Shown: piece after piece, positions 35,724 to 48,689 of the stretch
How positions within the stretch are numbered: position 1 is the first letter of the stretch
Layout: each line of letters begins with the position of its first letter
NCBI GenBank assembly: GCA_022393335.1
Contig: JAJEKB010020242.1
Location: forward strand, 53,770-117,769
Source of the DNA: Macrotrachela quadricornifera
Taxonomy: Eukaryota > Rotifera > Eurotatoria > Philodinida > Philodinidae
Length of the DNA: 64,000 nt
Direction: 5' to 3'
The notes under the pieces: generated by a model
The model's input: the letters and a program-made list of their open reading frames with translations, nothing else
Told to the model about the DNA's origin: nothing
The model's database searches: none
Program-made: the position numbers and the translations under genes

Positions 35724-37989
35724 ATTGTAATATGAAAGAAATATTTCTATCGAGAATTGTACAATAGAATATATAGTAATAATAAGACGAACACACAAGG
35801 TCAACAATGTGTTGATTTACTCAGGATGCTTTTTCTGATTTAGACGAGAAAATATAGAATTGCTAAAAAAAAAAGTCATTTCACATAATGTATATTAATA
35901 TAGAGAAGGGCAAAAGAATAATTTGGTTTCCTTTCTTTTTCTGTGCAAACTCTCTTTCATATTGTACGGAGTGTTGATAACATGATGACAGTTCATTTGC
36001 TTTTACTTTCTCTTCAGATATTTTAGTCTGTGTGATAAGTAAATGGTTAATATTTTCTCGAAACTATCTATAGATCATTTAAGAATTATTTGATGATTGT
36101 TATGCAGTTGAGTATAATAAAACAAAATGTTTTAATGAAAGAAGATGTTATTTTTTACAATCAGTATATTGATATATTCAAATAAATCATTCGTTTTTTT
36201 CTTGTGGTATTTCTCTAATAAATAAATTATTTGAAGCAACATTTTTCTCAATATCGAAAATATTACATAAGCATTGCACTCTTTCCTAGCAACTTAAAGC
36301 AAATAAAACAATCGAGATTTGTTAAATATATACATCGCAAGAAAATTCCATATTCATTTTTTACTATTTGTTTCTTATTGTGATTATAATCATAAACACT
36401 GTTGTTTAGCTGTATTCTTATCTGTAGTTTCAACTTCATGCAAAATCTGTTGTTGTTATAAGATTTATTTTAATTCTAAAAATTTTTTAGTCTTATAATC
36501 AGAATTCGATCAACTAAATTAAAAAGGATTGTTATAATAAATAAGAAACTTGCAAATTTATTTAATTTTCATTTAAATAAACTGATTTTTCTCTACATTA
36601 GACTAATCTCATTGTTTATTAAACAAGAAAAATATGAACTGATTAAATAAAAAACATAAAAAATGATGAAAACTTCAAATAAATCAAAAAAAAATTCACA
36701 AAATCATTTAATTTATCTGTTTCCGGTGATATCCATAGAAAAACAATTATCATTGAATAAATATTCGTTAGAATACAGAACGATAAACCTGAATCGTTTG
36801 AAAATTTTATAATAGAAAATAATAAATAATTTTTTCTTAAAAAAGAAATGATATTCTTTGAAAAATTACTTTTTTTTTCAATAACTAATTGTTTGAATAT
36901 TATTTAATGATTGAACAACAATCTATTAAAAGTATTATCATGAAAATAAAATTTCAAGTGAAGTAAATATCTCACTGATGTCGTTCTTTCCAGAATAGAT
37001 TGATTTTTTTTTCTTAAAATCTTTTTTCGATTAAGATATGAAGATATCAAATGAATGATATCAAAAGAAGAAAGAAATATTAAATAAAGTTTACAAACAT
37101 ATTTCTTGATGAATGATTTGAAATAGATGCTCAATAAGTTTTTTTAATCGATCAAGATGCAAAATATCTTTGAATTGTTCTTTTAGTGAATTTGTTTTTG
37201 TTAATTTTTCATCAGATATGCAAGATGAAACACATTGTAATAAATCATTTCAATAAAATATGTTAAGAACTGAATATTTTATTCAAAGACATTTTCCCCA
37301 ATTTATTATCATCTTCATTTATTTCTCTTCTTTTTAATTATCTTTAGTTTTCAATTGGCAGAAGTTCGTGAATTTGAGTGATTGATCATCTGATCTATTA
37401 TTAAAAAATTGTATCTCTACAAACTTATTCAATTGATCTTAACTATGAATAAATCAATGAAAACGTCGTAAAAATGATTGAAGAAATTTTAACATTGTTA
37501 TCAATGAGAATTTTCATTTTCAAAAATATCTTTTCCTCTTACATAAACAATTAAAATGAATAAAAATACAAAAACATAAAAATAAAAAGAGTTAAATTGT
37601 CGATATTGTTTTTCATTCAGTTCAAAAAATAAATGACATTTGTTTTTAGAAAAGCCAACAAAAAAGACGAATGAGTCGATGGATGAAGATTTGTTATTAA
37701 TGAAACTCCTTTAATAATCAAGAAACGACATCTTTCATTTTCAGAGAACTTTTATTTTTCTATTAATAAATTCGACGTGATTCGATTTCCTTCAAAAATT
37801 TCTTCGAGATATGTATTTCTGTGAAGAATTTACTTAAATATTCATCGTTCTCTTCTTTGTATCATCACATAATGAGCCATGCTTTTGTCGTTAAATAAAA
37901 AATTCCTCACTCTACTTTTTATTCTTTTACATCTGATTTATGTAGATGTAATGTAAAAGAAAAAAATTTCCAGGTTCTCTCCCTTACTC

Positions 37990-38290
37990 TCATCTCTGCA
38001 TCCTTTTACGTATAAAAATAGTCAAAATTTTGAAATTGTTCACATGTTGTTCGCAGAATCTGAAACAGAAGAAGGCGGTAGCTCACTTATAGTGAAGTAA
38101 GCTCTTTGGGGTGATGATTTTGTTAGAATACATCTTGAATCTGGAACCCAGCTGATTCGATATGACCTCTAGGTCCTATAGAAAGCTACCATTTCCGAAA
38201 TCAGATTGCTCCAGAACTTGTCGGAAACCTATGCAAAACCTACTATAACTCAATCGACTTTCATCGGATTTCGAACCGAATTACGTTGGA
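37990..38290 (+). promoter_or_regulatory. Conserved block with TATA box and 18-codon ORF (copy A)
   Basis: TATAAAAATA at 38011 is followed by a small frame, MLFAESETEEGGSSLIVK, at 38044-38100. The same block recurs at about 48370-48650 (TATA at 48392, frame at 48425-48481) with one residue changed (K to E). GTAAGC overlaps its end and could be a splice donor, so this may be the promoter and first exon of a lost gene. In copy B the candidate downstream exon has a stop. Confidence 0.35.
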
Positions 38291-39969
38291 AAAGAATCAA
38301 ACAATTCCCACTACATCTGCTTATCAGATATTTCTGTAACCGTCAGAATTCACTGAAAGAGAAACACCTGATAACGTTAGATTTCGATGTGATACAGTCG
38401 GATTACATCGGAAGTTCATTGAATCTGTTGTGATTTTACCAGGGTTTAATCAAGATTTCATAAGGATTTCATGAAAATTTCGAGTATCTATTGTTTACTC
38501 TAAAACAGTCATCGAAAATCAAATTCCTATTTCAAGATTTTGATTTACGGATGCTTTAATTTGGGAATTCTTTTGACGTGAAATATATCGTACATGAATG
38601 TCTATTCTTTACCTCAAGTTACAATCTCCAGATTCCTTCTACATCATATCACCATTTGGAAATAATTTTCACTTATGATTGATTATGGTGACCAAATAAG
38701 GATTCTTCAAGTTAAGGATTTTAATTTGAAATACAATAAGTCATGCAATAACATAATTTAGCACCATCTCTACCGCGCTGAAAACCTTTTAGCAATGAAA
38801 TTAACGAGGAATCATATTTAAGTGTCCTTCCTCGTGAGATAGGGTTTTAAACTATTCTATCCTGTATGGACCTTTATGTATATCATCAATATCAATGTCT
38901 TAGCTGCTGTCGTTTAAGTTTGAAAAAAAAACAGAAAATCAAACTTTTTCATTTTTCATATACTATAGATATGATTCATATATCATTCTTCGTTTTTATA
39001 AAAGGATGGGAAACGTTTTACGAACATTTCGGCTCAATTAAAAAGTTAAGGTACATTTGAATGAAACTTTAAGCAAATATTTCCCATAGTTATAGTAGTC
39101 ATCCCTAAAAATTTCACCCTGATCGGTTAAACTTTTCCTTTACTTCCTAAATCCGGTACCCAACATCAAAAATAAGCAAAAACGGACCTCAGAGTAAATA
39201 GTGTAAGCTTTCGTTCTTTGCTATTTGATTCAAACCCAGAGCCATTTTTTAAGGTAATTAGCAATCACTAAGAACTAGAAAATTGCAAAGGCAAGAAGGT
39301 GCGAAAAACCTGCCGTCTTAATAACATGAAGCACACAATGCGTTATATATGAGTAAAAGCATCTTAGGCTAACCCTTTTAAATTTTAGTTTTCCTCTAGT
39401 TGATTCCACCGCGTAGGTTATTTTAGTGTGAACAAAAATTATTCAAATGTAATAAATTTCAGAAAACATTGGCTTTTTGGTATATATGAGTTGCTATTGG
39501 CAATGCCTTGATCGATATAGTAATGTTCGTTAGTGGGTGATCATAGTATGTAGTGTTTTGTACGAAATGTGAAGATTTGGATTTGTAGAACACACTTAGA
39601 AATCTTACGAGTTAGTTTTTTATGTCACTGTTCGTGAAAATATTTCGACATGTTTGTTTAAAATTGGATACTTTGATTTTTATGATGAACTAAAAGTTCG
39701 TCTTGAGTGAAGGAGGTTGCTTAGAGGATCTGAATTACTTAGCTCTACTGAGTATGAAGTGCAAGTTTTTATTATATATCATTTTTGTATAGTCATTTTC
39801 CTCATTCTGCTAATCGCATTTACATAAGTGAGGTACAATCTCTCTCCATTCAGTTATTTCTTTTCTTAAAAGCAGTAGCAGAGATAGTCGAAACATAGAA
39901 AAAAATGTGTCTGAAAGTTTCTGTTACCATATCACTCATATTCAGATCATACTCTTAATCTAATTAAAG

Positions 39970-40042
39970 CTGACCAGATGCTGCAGTGAGCATAATGCTT
40001 GCTCACGTAGTTTGATCAGCCATGGTATCGAATCCTGGTCAT
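39970..40042 (+). repeat. tRNA-like block inside the long-TIR element
   Basis: 71 nt bounded by complementary TGACCAG and CTGGTCA. It contains a perfect GTGAGCA/TGCTCAC hairpin with a 7-nt loop and a B-box-like GGTATCGAATCC. The cloverleaf is incomplete (the T stem overlaps the outer stem), so a tRNA-derived SINE fragment is more likely than a functional tRNA. Confidence 0.35.
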
Positions 40043-40595
40043 GGATTATGATGAAAAGGATCTCTTATTCGTCGTTTGGCTGTGGATCTGAAACATCAAC
40101 CAGAAAGGAAGGAGCCAATGCTTAATAGGCAGCAAGAAAGATGCCCATATTGCACTGACGAGTAGAATTGAATGCATAATTGATACGGATGTTCTTATCG
40201 AATTCAGCATTACTATAGAATAAGATAATGATGCTGATACTATAACAGAAGTTACTACGAACCTAGGCCGAGTCAATTATCTTCCATAGATAAAATGTGA
40301 ATCAAACCAAATCTCCAGTTCATTTTCTCTAGAATAAGACCATTAGTATTTCGCGCTCACCATTGTATTGACTCATCATCAATTCATGAACATATCTGTT
40401 CTTACCATTCACTTCTCAGACATGATCAACAGTCACAAAAAGCGCTATTCCTCAAATTATATTGACTAACCCAATCATTTAAGCTTTGTAAAAAAATAGT
40501 ATAAATGATAATCAATCATTGACAAAAATTCATATACTATTCTAATAATTTCTCACATCATCTCTTACATAAAGTGAATGTACATGACCCTTTTA

Positions 40596-41905
40596 CTTAG
40601 GTCTATCCAAAAGTTCCCAGATTGCTATTGGCAATTTTTTAAACCAATTAGCATTGAAGTGTTATTTGCATGGATAAACAGTGGAGGGCTTTGTCTATAA
40701 TTATAGATATAGTAACTCTATTTCGGACTTAGTTACAATATTTTTTTCGATGAACTTCAATTTGAACTAAAAAAAAATTTTCAAAAATGAATAATGAATA
40801 CAATCGGTATTATATAAAAATGCGAACCATTTTGGGGATAAATCCAAAGACAATTCACGAAGAATTTGTAACAGCTTTGGGACCCAAGGCTCCATCATAT
40901 CCAACAATTGCGGAGTGGGCAAAGCGTTTCCGTGAAGGAAGAGAAGATGTTAATGATGATCCTCGATCTGGTCGTCCGGTTTCCGAACTTACAGATAAAA
41001 ATATTGAAGAAGTACGACAGGTTATCAACAATGATCCACATTCAACTTATGATGATATTATAGCTGAAACATCTCTCTCTTATGGTACAATAGCACGAAT
41101 TATCCACGATTATCTTAAGATGAAAAAAATTACATCGCGTTGGGTGCCCCATCAACTTACAGATGAACATATGCAACAACGTGTTAAACTTTGTCGTGAA
41201 AATTTGGCGAAATTTCGTAATGATTCCTGGCGATTATGTGATATTATAACTGGTGATGAGACGTGGATTTACCATAGGCAGATTGGTCGAAACTCAACCA
41301 ACGCAAGCTGGGTTAGTGAAGGTGAATCACCAACAACTATTGTTCGTCAAAGTAAATTTGAACTAAAAAATTTATTTTGCATATTCTTTAAATCAAATGG
41401 TTCCGTTCTTATACATGCTGTTGATAAAGGCAAGACTATAGATCACAACTATTATATTGAAAATTGTCTCAAGCCTATTGTTAAAGAAATATGGAAACAA
41501 AGAAAGTCAAATGGTACAAAAGGTATAAAATTGCTTCATGATAATGCTGGACCCCATCGTCATTCAGATGTTATTAATTATTTAACAGAAGAAGGTATCA
41601 ATATAATGCCACATCCACCTTATTCGCCTGACCTTGCACCATGTGATTATTGGCTAAATGATTACATCAAACGGAATTTAACTGATCAACCAGATGAAAA
41701 ATCATTGGCTCGTGCGGTTTCCAAGGCGGTAAGAAATATTCCAAAAGAAGAATTCAAAAAAACTTTTGACAAATTATTAGAAAGGATGGAACTTTGTATA
41801 AAGAATCATGGTGACTATTTTGAACATTTAATAAAATAAAACTTGAACTTTCTCTTTGTCTTCATATTTTTTTTTTAAATCTGGGAACTTTTGGATAGAC
41901 CTAAG
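40596..41905 (+). mobile_element. Complete mariner element, TA target duplication
   Basis: Perfect 26-bp terminal inverted repeats (40596-40621 and 41880-41905, starting CTTAGGTCTATCCAAAAG) flanked by TA on both sides (40594-40595, 41906-41907). The element is 1310 bp with one uninterrupted transposase gene and looks young and possibly autonomous. Confidence 0.92.
40787..41839 (+). CDS. Mariner transposase (DD34D), intact
   Basis: Transposase of 350 aa, the usual mariner length, that cuts and pastes its element at TA sites. An N-terminal paired helix-turn-helix region (about aa 1-110) binds the terminal repeats. The linker motif WVPHQL is at aa 119-124. The catalytic triad is intact: Asp157 in TGDETWIYH, Asp252 in HDNAGPH, and Asp287 in SPDLAPCDYW, with 34 residues between the last two, defining DD34D. 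No stop or frameshift; the start ATG follows an A-rich leader inside the 5' terminal region. It is a different lineage from the dead fragment at 30.0-30.3 kb, which has SLSNHL after the third motif. Confidence 0.93.
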   Translation: MNNEYNRYYIKMRTILGINPKTIHEEFVTALGPKAPSYPTIAEWAKRFREGREDVNDDPRSGRPVSELTDKNIEEVRQVINNDPHSTYDDIIAETSLSYGTIARIIHDYLKMKKITSRWVPHQLTDEHMQQRVKLCRENLAKFRNDSWRLCDIITGDETWIYHRQIGRNSTNASWVSEGESPTTIVRQSKFELKNLFCIFFKSNGSVLIHAVDKGKTIDHNYYIENCLKPIVKEIWKQRKSNGTKGIKLLHDNAGPHRHSDVINYLTEEGINIMPHPPYSPDLAPCDYWLNDYIKRNLTDQPDEKSLARAVSKAVRNIPKEEFKKTFDKLLERMELCIKNHGDYFEHLIK

Positions 41906-44211
41906 TATAACCTATGGTTTCTGCAATTCATTACCTCGTTATCATTTCGACTTTGGCTAAAAGAGATATTTTCAGATCTGAATCAAACAGCGGATAACAA
42001 AGATCTACAAGAGTCAGTCTATGATGCCTTTACCTATATATAACGCATTGTGTGGTTCACGTTGTTAAGACGGTAGGTTTTTTCACACCCTCTTGTCTTT
42101 GCAATTTTGTAGTTCTTAGTGATTACTAGTTATCCTAAAAATATGGCTCTGGCTCTAAATTAAAAAACAAAGAACGAAAGCCTACACCATTTACTCTGAT
42201 GGCCGTTTTTGCTTATTTTTGATGCTGGGTACCGGATTGAGCAAGTGAAGGAAAATTTTAACCGATCAGGGTAAAACTTTTAGGAACGACTACTATGACT
42301 ATGGGAAATATTTGCTTAAAGTTTCATTCAAATGTATCTTGACTTTTTAATCGAGCTTAAATATCCGTAAACCGGTCCCCGTCCTTTAACTCCCGATTCG
42401 AATTCTTTATCCTCAGTTATCCTTCATAGAGTTCCTTAATAGAATCTCCCAACTTTTCATATCAATCAAGCCGACACAGTTATTCCATTGGTTTTGAGTG
42501 TACAAATACACAGACAAAATTGAGAAATAACCAGATATATAAAACTACAAACTTATTTTATATTATCTCATCTCTCCTACAATCCTGGAAACAAATAGTT
42601 CTTCTCTTAAAGAAGACATTTCGCGGTAAAAAAAACTCATTTCAGAAAATTTAACAAAAACTGGTCATTCCAATCGATTCCTCAACCGAAAAAACCTTTG
42701 GTGAAACTTTATCAAAAAAAAACATTGTTTTCTGGAAAAAGCCTTTTTTTAGCAAAAAAAATTATATGAAAATTTTAAAAAGCTAATTATATCATTCGAT
42801 TCTCTGACCTCGAAAACCTTGGTGTCCATCGTTAACCGTTGTGTTCTGTAAAGCTATGATCCATTGGTAAGTTTTGCTCAGAATATGTTTTTCACCTTTA
42901 ACCTCGTGAAAACATACAAACAAACGCATTCCCACTTTTTTCCGTATCACTCTCACCATTCAGTCGAGAAAATATTTGAAAATTTTGAAGAATTGATAGC
43001 ACCAATCGATTCCTCGACCTCGAAAACCTTTCGTGAAATTTTATAGGAGCCACATGGGGAAAACATGTTCATTAATATTTTAGCCAATGTTTTTGTGAAA
43101 CACGATCAGAAAGAGAGTGTTGAAGTGTTCAAAGATAGAAATTTGGTCTCACCCCCTCCTCTCACAGAACGTGACTGAAAGGTAAGATTACAATCGCAGA
43201 CCGTAAGCGACACCATCATAGTGAGCAACCGACACTTAGTAACTCTTACTATCCTAGCATAGACTGTGATCTATAAAGCACTAAAGACCATCATAGACAC
43301 TGATTTGGGCAAACTGTGGATATCTGTTATACAGTGTACACAGATTCATCATGTTTCACATTTTTGATCCGGTAGGGATTGCGCTAACAGCTTTTTGACC
43401 TGAATGTTCTTTCGATCCTGTCACAAATGCACACAAACTATTTTTTTCATACAACGTTCCCTACAGGCGAGAGAATGACTTCTTCGATATTCACAATCGG
43501 AGTATGAAATTTTAAGAGAAGATAGATATTGTTCCACGAGAAAGAATACATAAACCGAAAGAAGCCTTCATTTCTTTTTCTTGACCGGAACATAACTCAA
43601 CAAACGCTAGCAACATAATATACTTATACTTTACATATCACATAGAAATTACATTGTATTGAAAGACAAATATTCATTAATAAAAAATACTAGTTTAACA
43701 AATATAAGTTTATAGATCCTTTCTCTTTTCTGATTAGAATTTACATAGATAAACTAAATTCAATAATGAACAGTGCAACTTTCTAGATTCCATTACTCAG
43801 ATTAAACAGACACAGTTGTAAGCGATTACTTACGAAAAAAAAATGTAGACATATGAGATCCGTATATAATAAAAATACATACAGCGTGAGACGACCAGAG
43901 ATGAATTTCGTATACGAAAGTCGTGCAATATTCTGGATGTTTTCAAAGATAAACCTTTCTACTCCATATATTGAGATATACGACTACCGTATACGACACT
44001 GTATTATCGCATGTGGTCCTATAAGATCATATGTTGAACTTTGTGACATGTCTGTGCAAATCGATGAAAAATATTCAATGAACATTAAGTATTTTGTATC
44101 TTTAACTATTTTATTTAGCAGGAAATATGATAGTCGTATTTAATACAATATAAAAAGCAATAAAGTGAAAATGAAATTTCTTCAATGTCTTTCAGTAAAA
44201 TCGGTTAGAGT

Positions 44212-45309
44212 TTATGCGACCATTGGAGCATGTATAACTATTCGCTTATTGTTGTGAAAAACGCGAACACGATCGTTTCGAAGGTCAGCAGTGACTGGCA
44301 TTCCTTCTCTCACGCTAACTACATTGGTGAAGCCCGTCTTCTCCTTGATAATTTTGATTGCTTCGTCAACATTTTTTCCAACTACTTCTGGAAATGTTTT
44401 TGGTATGAATCCACCACTCTTTTTTTTTTCTGGTGTGCTTGGAGGAGATTCTAAAATTAGATTTTAAAAATAAAGATTATTTCAAAAGTTAATTCAATGA
44501 TATAGATTCAGTATCATTATGAAATCATACACTAATCATACGAACATAATATCTCATAATTTTTTATTAGTAATCTTAAAATTTTCTCAATGTTTATTTT
44601 CTATATTTTTGCTAATTGATATCTATGATAATATTTATTGAAGAAAATAGCTAATGTTATAAACGAATGATGTTTTGAAAACTTTTAACAATATAATTCA
44701 ACTATCTATCAAATTTAAGATAAGTTGAATCTTCGGAAATGTCTATTGTTCAACATGACTTAGTTATTGATAAAATGTCTTACTCTGAATGGCTATAACA
44801 GGTACATCAATCGTCTTTGTACGATCATTTCCCAATGGTTTCACACTAATCGATACATCATTTAAAAACAATAGAGTTTTTCCATCTTTGCCCTTAATAG
44901 TAACACTCATTGTGTAGGTATTACTTGTTGCATCATCAGGAAGACCCAATTTTTTGTTACGACGTTTTGTTGCATCAGCAATATCTTTTGCTGTGTATCG
45001 TAATGTGAATGGTATTGGAAATTTTTTCACTCGTGATACTATTGTTTTTGCAACTGTCGTTGCTCCAACATCTTGCACTGATGTATCTTGTATTTCGACA
45101 TAGAGTTTAGCTCCACGCTCGATCGGTGGTGGCTTTCCTTTGGGAAAAGTCACTCGTCCAAGCAATGTCAACTTCTGATCACCTGATGCAGCAACATTAG
45201 CAGCATCTGATTAAAAGAAAAAAATTAAAACTAATACATAATAAAAATAGTTACCATTGATAGAAAAACCAAAGAACAAGAAAAGAAAGATCAATGATGT
45301 CTTTATCAT
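44212..45309 (-). CDS. Secreted YbaY-like + potato-inhibitor-I fusion, copy B (P1 = Ala)
   Basis: Paralogue of the gene at 34625-35723 with the same structure: exons 45309-45255 (signal peptide), 45206-44784 (YbaY-like domain) and 44450-44212 (inhibitor domain); introns 48 and 333 nt, phase 1; 238 aa. The YbaY-like domain is nearly identical to copy A (for example PKGKPPPIERG for PKEKPPQIERG). The inhibitor domain keeps FPEVVGKNVDEA and NDRVRVFHN, but the loop reads GMPVTA-DLRNDR, so predicted P1 is Ala214, pointing to an elastase-like target. Intron 1 holds a stop here, so splicing is required to link signal peptide and domain. Same likely role: extracellular protease inhibitor or two-domain effector. 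Confidence 0.75.
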
Positions 45310-46175
45310 ATTGTAATATGAAAGAAATATTTCTATCGAGAATCGTACAATAGAATATATAGAAGGAAAAAGAGGAGCACACAAGGTCAACAATGTGTTG
45401 ATTTACTCTCGTTGCTTTTTTCTGATGTAGATGAGAAAATACAGAATTGCTAAAAACAGATCCTTCGATGTAATTTATATTAATATATAGAATGGCAAAA
45501 GAACAATTTGGTTTTCTTTCTTATTATAAGGAGTGTTGATAACATGATGACAGATCATTTGCTTTTACTTTCTCTTGAGATATCTCAGACTGTCTCATAA
45601 GTAAATGATTAATATTTTCTCGAAACAATCTATAGATCATTTAAGAATTATTTGATGATTGTTATACACTTGAGTATAACAAAACAAAATGTTTTAACGA
45701 AAGAAGATTTTATTTTTTACAGTCAGTATATTGATAGATTCAAATAAATCAATCATTTTGTTCTTGTGATATTTATCTAATAAATCGGTTATTTGAAGTA
45801 ACATTTCTCTCAATGTAGAAAATATTACATAACCATTACACTCTTTCCTAGCAGCGTAAAGCAAATAAAAAAATCGTGATTTGTGGAGTATGGACAAAAA
45901 GAAAATTCTATATTCATTGTTTACTATTTGTTTCTTATTGTGATTTTAATCATAAATACTGTTGTTTGTCTGTATTTTTATCTGTAGTTTCAGTTTCATG
46001 CAAAACATGTTGTTATAATATTTATTTTAATTCGAAAAATTTTATAATTCTATAATTGCAAGTCGATTAAAAAAATTCAAAAGGATTGTTACAACAAAAA
46101 CCAAACTTGCAAATTTATTCAATTTTCATTTAAATAAACTGATTTTATTTTACATTAGATTAATTTCATTACTTA

Positions 46176-47160
46176 ACGTACGTTTAGAAAGTCTTCGTAC
46201 AAAATGCTTGTTCGTTTTGTCGCCACTTAGAGGTAACTTGAACAGATGAAAAGTAGTTAGTTAGAATCAGGATTTGATGCTCTCTCTAAATATATATTTA
46301 GAAGTTTTTTTCTAACTTGAAGTTGAATCGTTGGGAGCAAATCTTTAATGAGGACCAAAAATGATCTTTGGACAGAATACCTTATGTAGTCCATTTTTGT
46401 ATTTTGATTAAAACTGCCTCAATTCAAATACGAAGAAAGTGTTTTTACACACCGGTGTATGGAACGAAGTTTGCTCTACAAAACTCCTAATTTGTTTTCT
46501 TTCAATATAGTATTGCAAATCATCAGAATCTGTTGCATTTTAAATATCAAAAATCGCAAACAATGATTATTTTGAAAAATATCGTCTGAGATAAAGAGTA
46601 GCATTTCGAAAAATGTTTCTAACTTTTGATGCTTTTGAGTTCTAGCTTATTGCAACTCATGATTTTGTAGAACATTAAATTCTCTACAAAAATAGGAAAT
46701 AAAAACTGTCCTCAAACATCCTTTAGAAAAATTACGAATGAAGGGAAAGCCGATCTGTATGATGCAGAAACGACATTTTTTTGTTGATTTACGTATTTGC
46801 TTATAGGTAGCGAACAGTAGGTCAGAGAAAAATTCTAGTGATGTATTTTGAAAGAGGATCGAATTCTGGTTCTAACTGACTGATTTCGATCCTCTCTAAT
46901 TACCTTTAAATGTCTGAAAACCTAGAAAATATATTTAAGAAGACCTTTGAAACTAGTGTTTTGTCCAAAGGTCATTTTTGGTCCTCATTAAAGATTTGCT
47001 CCCAACGATTCAACTTCAAGTTAGAAAAAAACTTCTAAATATATATTTAGAGAGAGCATCAAATCCTGATTCTAACTAACTACTTTTCATCTGTTCAAGT
47101 TACCTCTAAGTGGCGACAAAACGAACAAGCATTTTGTACGAAGACTTTCTAAACGTACGT
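46176..47160. mobile_element. 985-bp long-TIR non-autonomous element, TA TSD
   Basis: Terminal repeats of about 200 bp (ACGTACGTTTAGAAAGTC at left; GACTTTCTAAACGTACGT at right) are almost identical. TA lies on both sides (46174-46175, 47161-47162). Comparison with copy A near 36625 gives the empty site (CATTGTTTATTAAAC), confirming insertion at TA. The 580-bp interior has no transposase. Tc1/mariner-type mobilisation inferred from the TA target. Confidence 0.88.
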
Positions 47161-48689
47161 TATTAAACAAAAAAAGATAAAATGATTAAATAAAAAGCAT
47201 CAGAAATGATAAAAACTTCGAATAAATTAAAAAGAAAACTTTACAAAATCATTTAATTTTTCTAGTTTTGATGATGTTCTCAGAAAAATAACTGTCACTG
47301 AATAAATAAATACTCTTTAGAATACAGAATGATAAACCTGAATCGTTTGAAAATCTTATTATAGAAAATAATAAATGATTTTTTCTTAAAAAAGAAATGA
47401 TATTCTTTGAAAAATGACTTTTTTTTTCAATAATTAATTGTTTGAATATGTTTTAACGATTGAACAACAATCTATTAAAAGTATTATCACTAAAATAAAA
47501 TTTCAAGTGAAGTAAATATCTCACTGATGTCGTTCTTTCCAGAATAGATTGATTTTTTTTTCTGAAATTGTTTTTTTCGATTAAGATATGAAGATATCAA
47601 ATGAATGATATCAAGAGACGAAAGAAATATTAAATAAAGTTTACAAACATATTTCTTGATAAATGATTTGAAATAGATGCTCAATGAGTTTTTTTAATCG
47701 ATCAAAATGCAAAATATCTTTGAATTGTTCTTTTAGTGAATTTGTTTTTGTTAATTTTTCACCAGACATGCAAGATGAAACACATTGTAATAAATCATTT
47801 CAATAAAATATGTTTAGAACTGAATATTTTATTCAAAGATATTTTTCCTAATTTATTATCATCTTCATTTATTTCTCTTCTTTTTAATTATCTTTATTTT
47901 TCAGTTGGCAGAAGTTCGTGAATTTGAGTGATTGATCATCTGATCTATTATTAAAAAATTGTATCTCTACATACTTATTCAATTGATCTTAATTATGAAT
48001 AAATCAATGGAAACGTCGTAAAAATGATTTGAAGAAATTTTAAAATTGTTATCAATCAGAATTTTCATTTTCAAAAATCTCTTTTTCTCTTACATAAACA
48101 ATTAAAATGAATAAAAATACAAAAATATAAAAATAAAAAGAGTTAACTTGTCGATGTTGTTTTTCATTCAGTTCAAAAATTTCTTCGAGATATATATTTC
48201 TGTGAAGGATTTACTTAAATATTCATCGTTCTCTTCTTTATATCATCACATATTGAGTCATGCTTTTATCGTCAAATAAAATATTCCTCACTTTACTTTT
48301 TATTCTTTTACATCTTATTTATGTAGATGTAATGTAAAAGAAAAAAATTTCCAGGTTTTCTCCCTTACTCTCATCTCTGCATCCTTTTACGTATAAAAAT
48401 AGTCAAAATTTTGAAATTGTTCACATGTTGTTCGCAGAATCTGAAACAGAAGAAGGCGGTAGCTCACTTATAGTGGAGTAAGCTCTTTAAGGTGATGATT
48501 TTGTTAGAATATATCTTGAATCTGGAACCCAGCTGATTCGATATGACCTCTAGATCCTATAGAAAGCTACCATTTCCGAAATTGAATTGCTCCAGAACTT
48601 GACGGAAACCTATGCAAAACCAACTGTAACCCAATCGACTTTCATCGGATTTCTAACTATTAGATTTCGAACCAAAATTTTAAAAAACG

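Larger units (their letters stand above)
33960..38290. repeat. Segmental duplicate A (of three)
   Basis: This block is collinear with copies B (about 42640-48690) and C (about 48690-51985). Shared landmarks: AATGACTTCTTCGATATT at the left, ACAAATATAAGTTTATAGA, the minus-strand inhibitor gene, and ATCTCACTGATGTCGTTC to its right. A and B also share the 37.9-38.3-kb block with GTATAAAAATAG; C is cut short before that. Divergence is low in exons and clearly higher between them. Confidence 0.85.
38996..42392. mobile_element. Long-TIR DNA element hosting a mariner
   Basis: Roughly 360-bp imperfect inverted repeats bound the region. At left (about 39000-39375) are CAATTAAAAAGTTAAGG, AAACTTTAAGCAAATATTTC and GGTACCCAACATCAAAAAT; at right (about 42010-42390) are their reverse complements, including ATTTTTGATGCTGGGTACC, GAAATATTTGCTTAAAGTTT and TTGACTTTTTAATCG. 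Between the arms lie about 1.2 kb of non-coding DNA, a tRNA-like block (39970-40042) and a whole mariner (40596-41905). No transposase of its own remains and no TSD was certain. It sits between segmental copies A and B. Confidence 0.65.

Noticed and set aside
39970..40042. Functional tRNA gene
   Set aside because: The outer stem pairs well but the T stem overlaps it and no valid anticodon loop results; kept only as a tRNA-like repeat.
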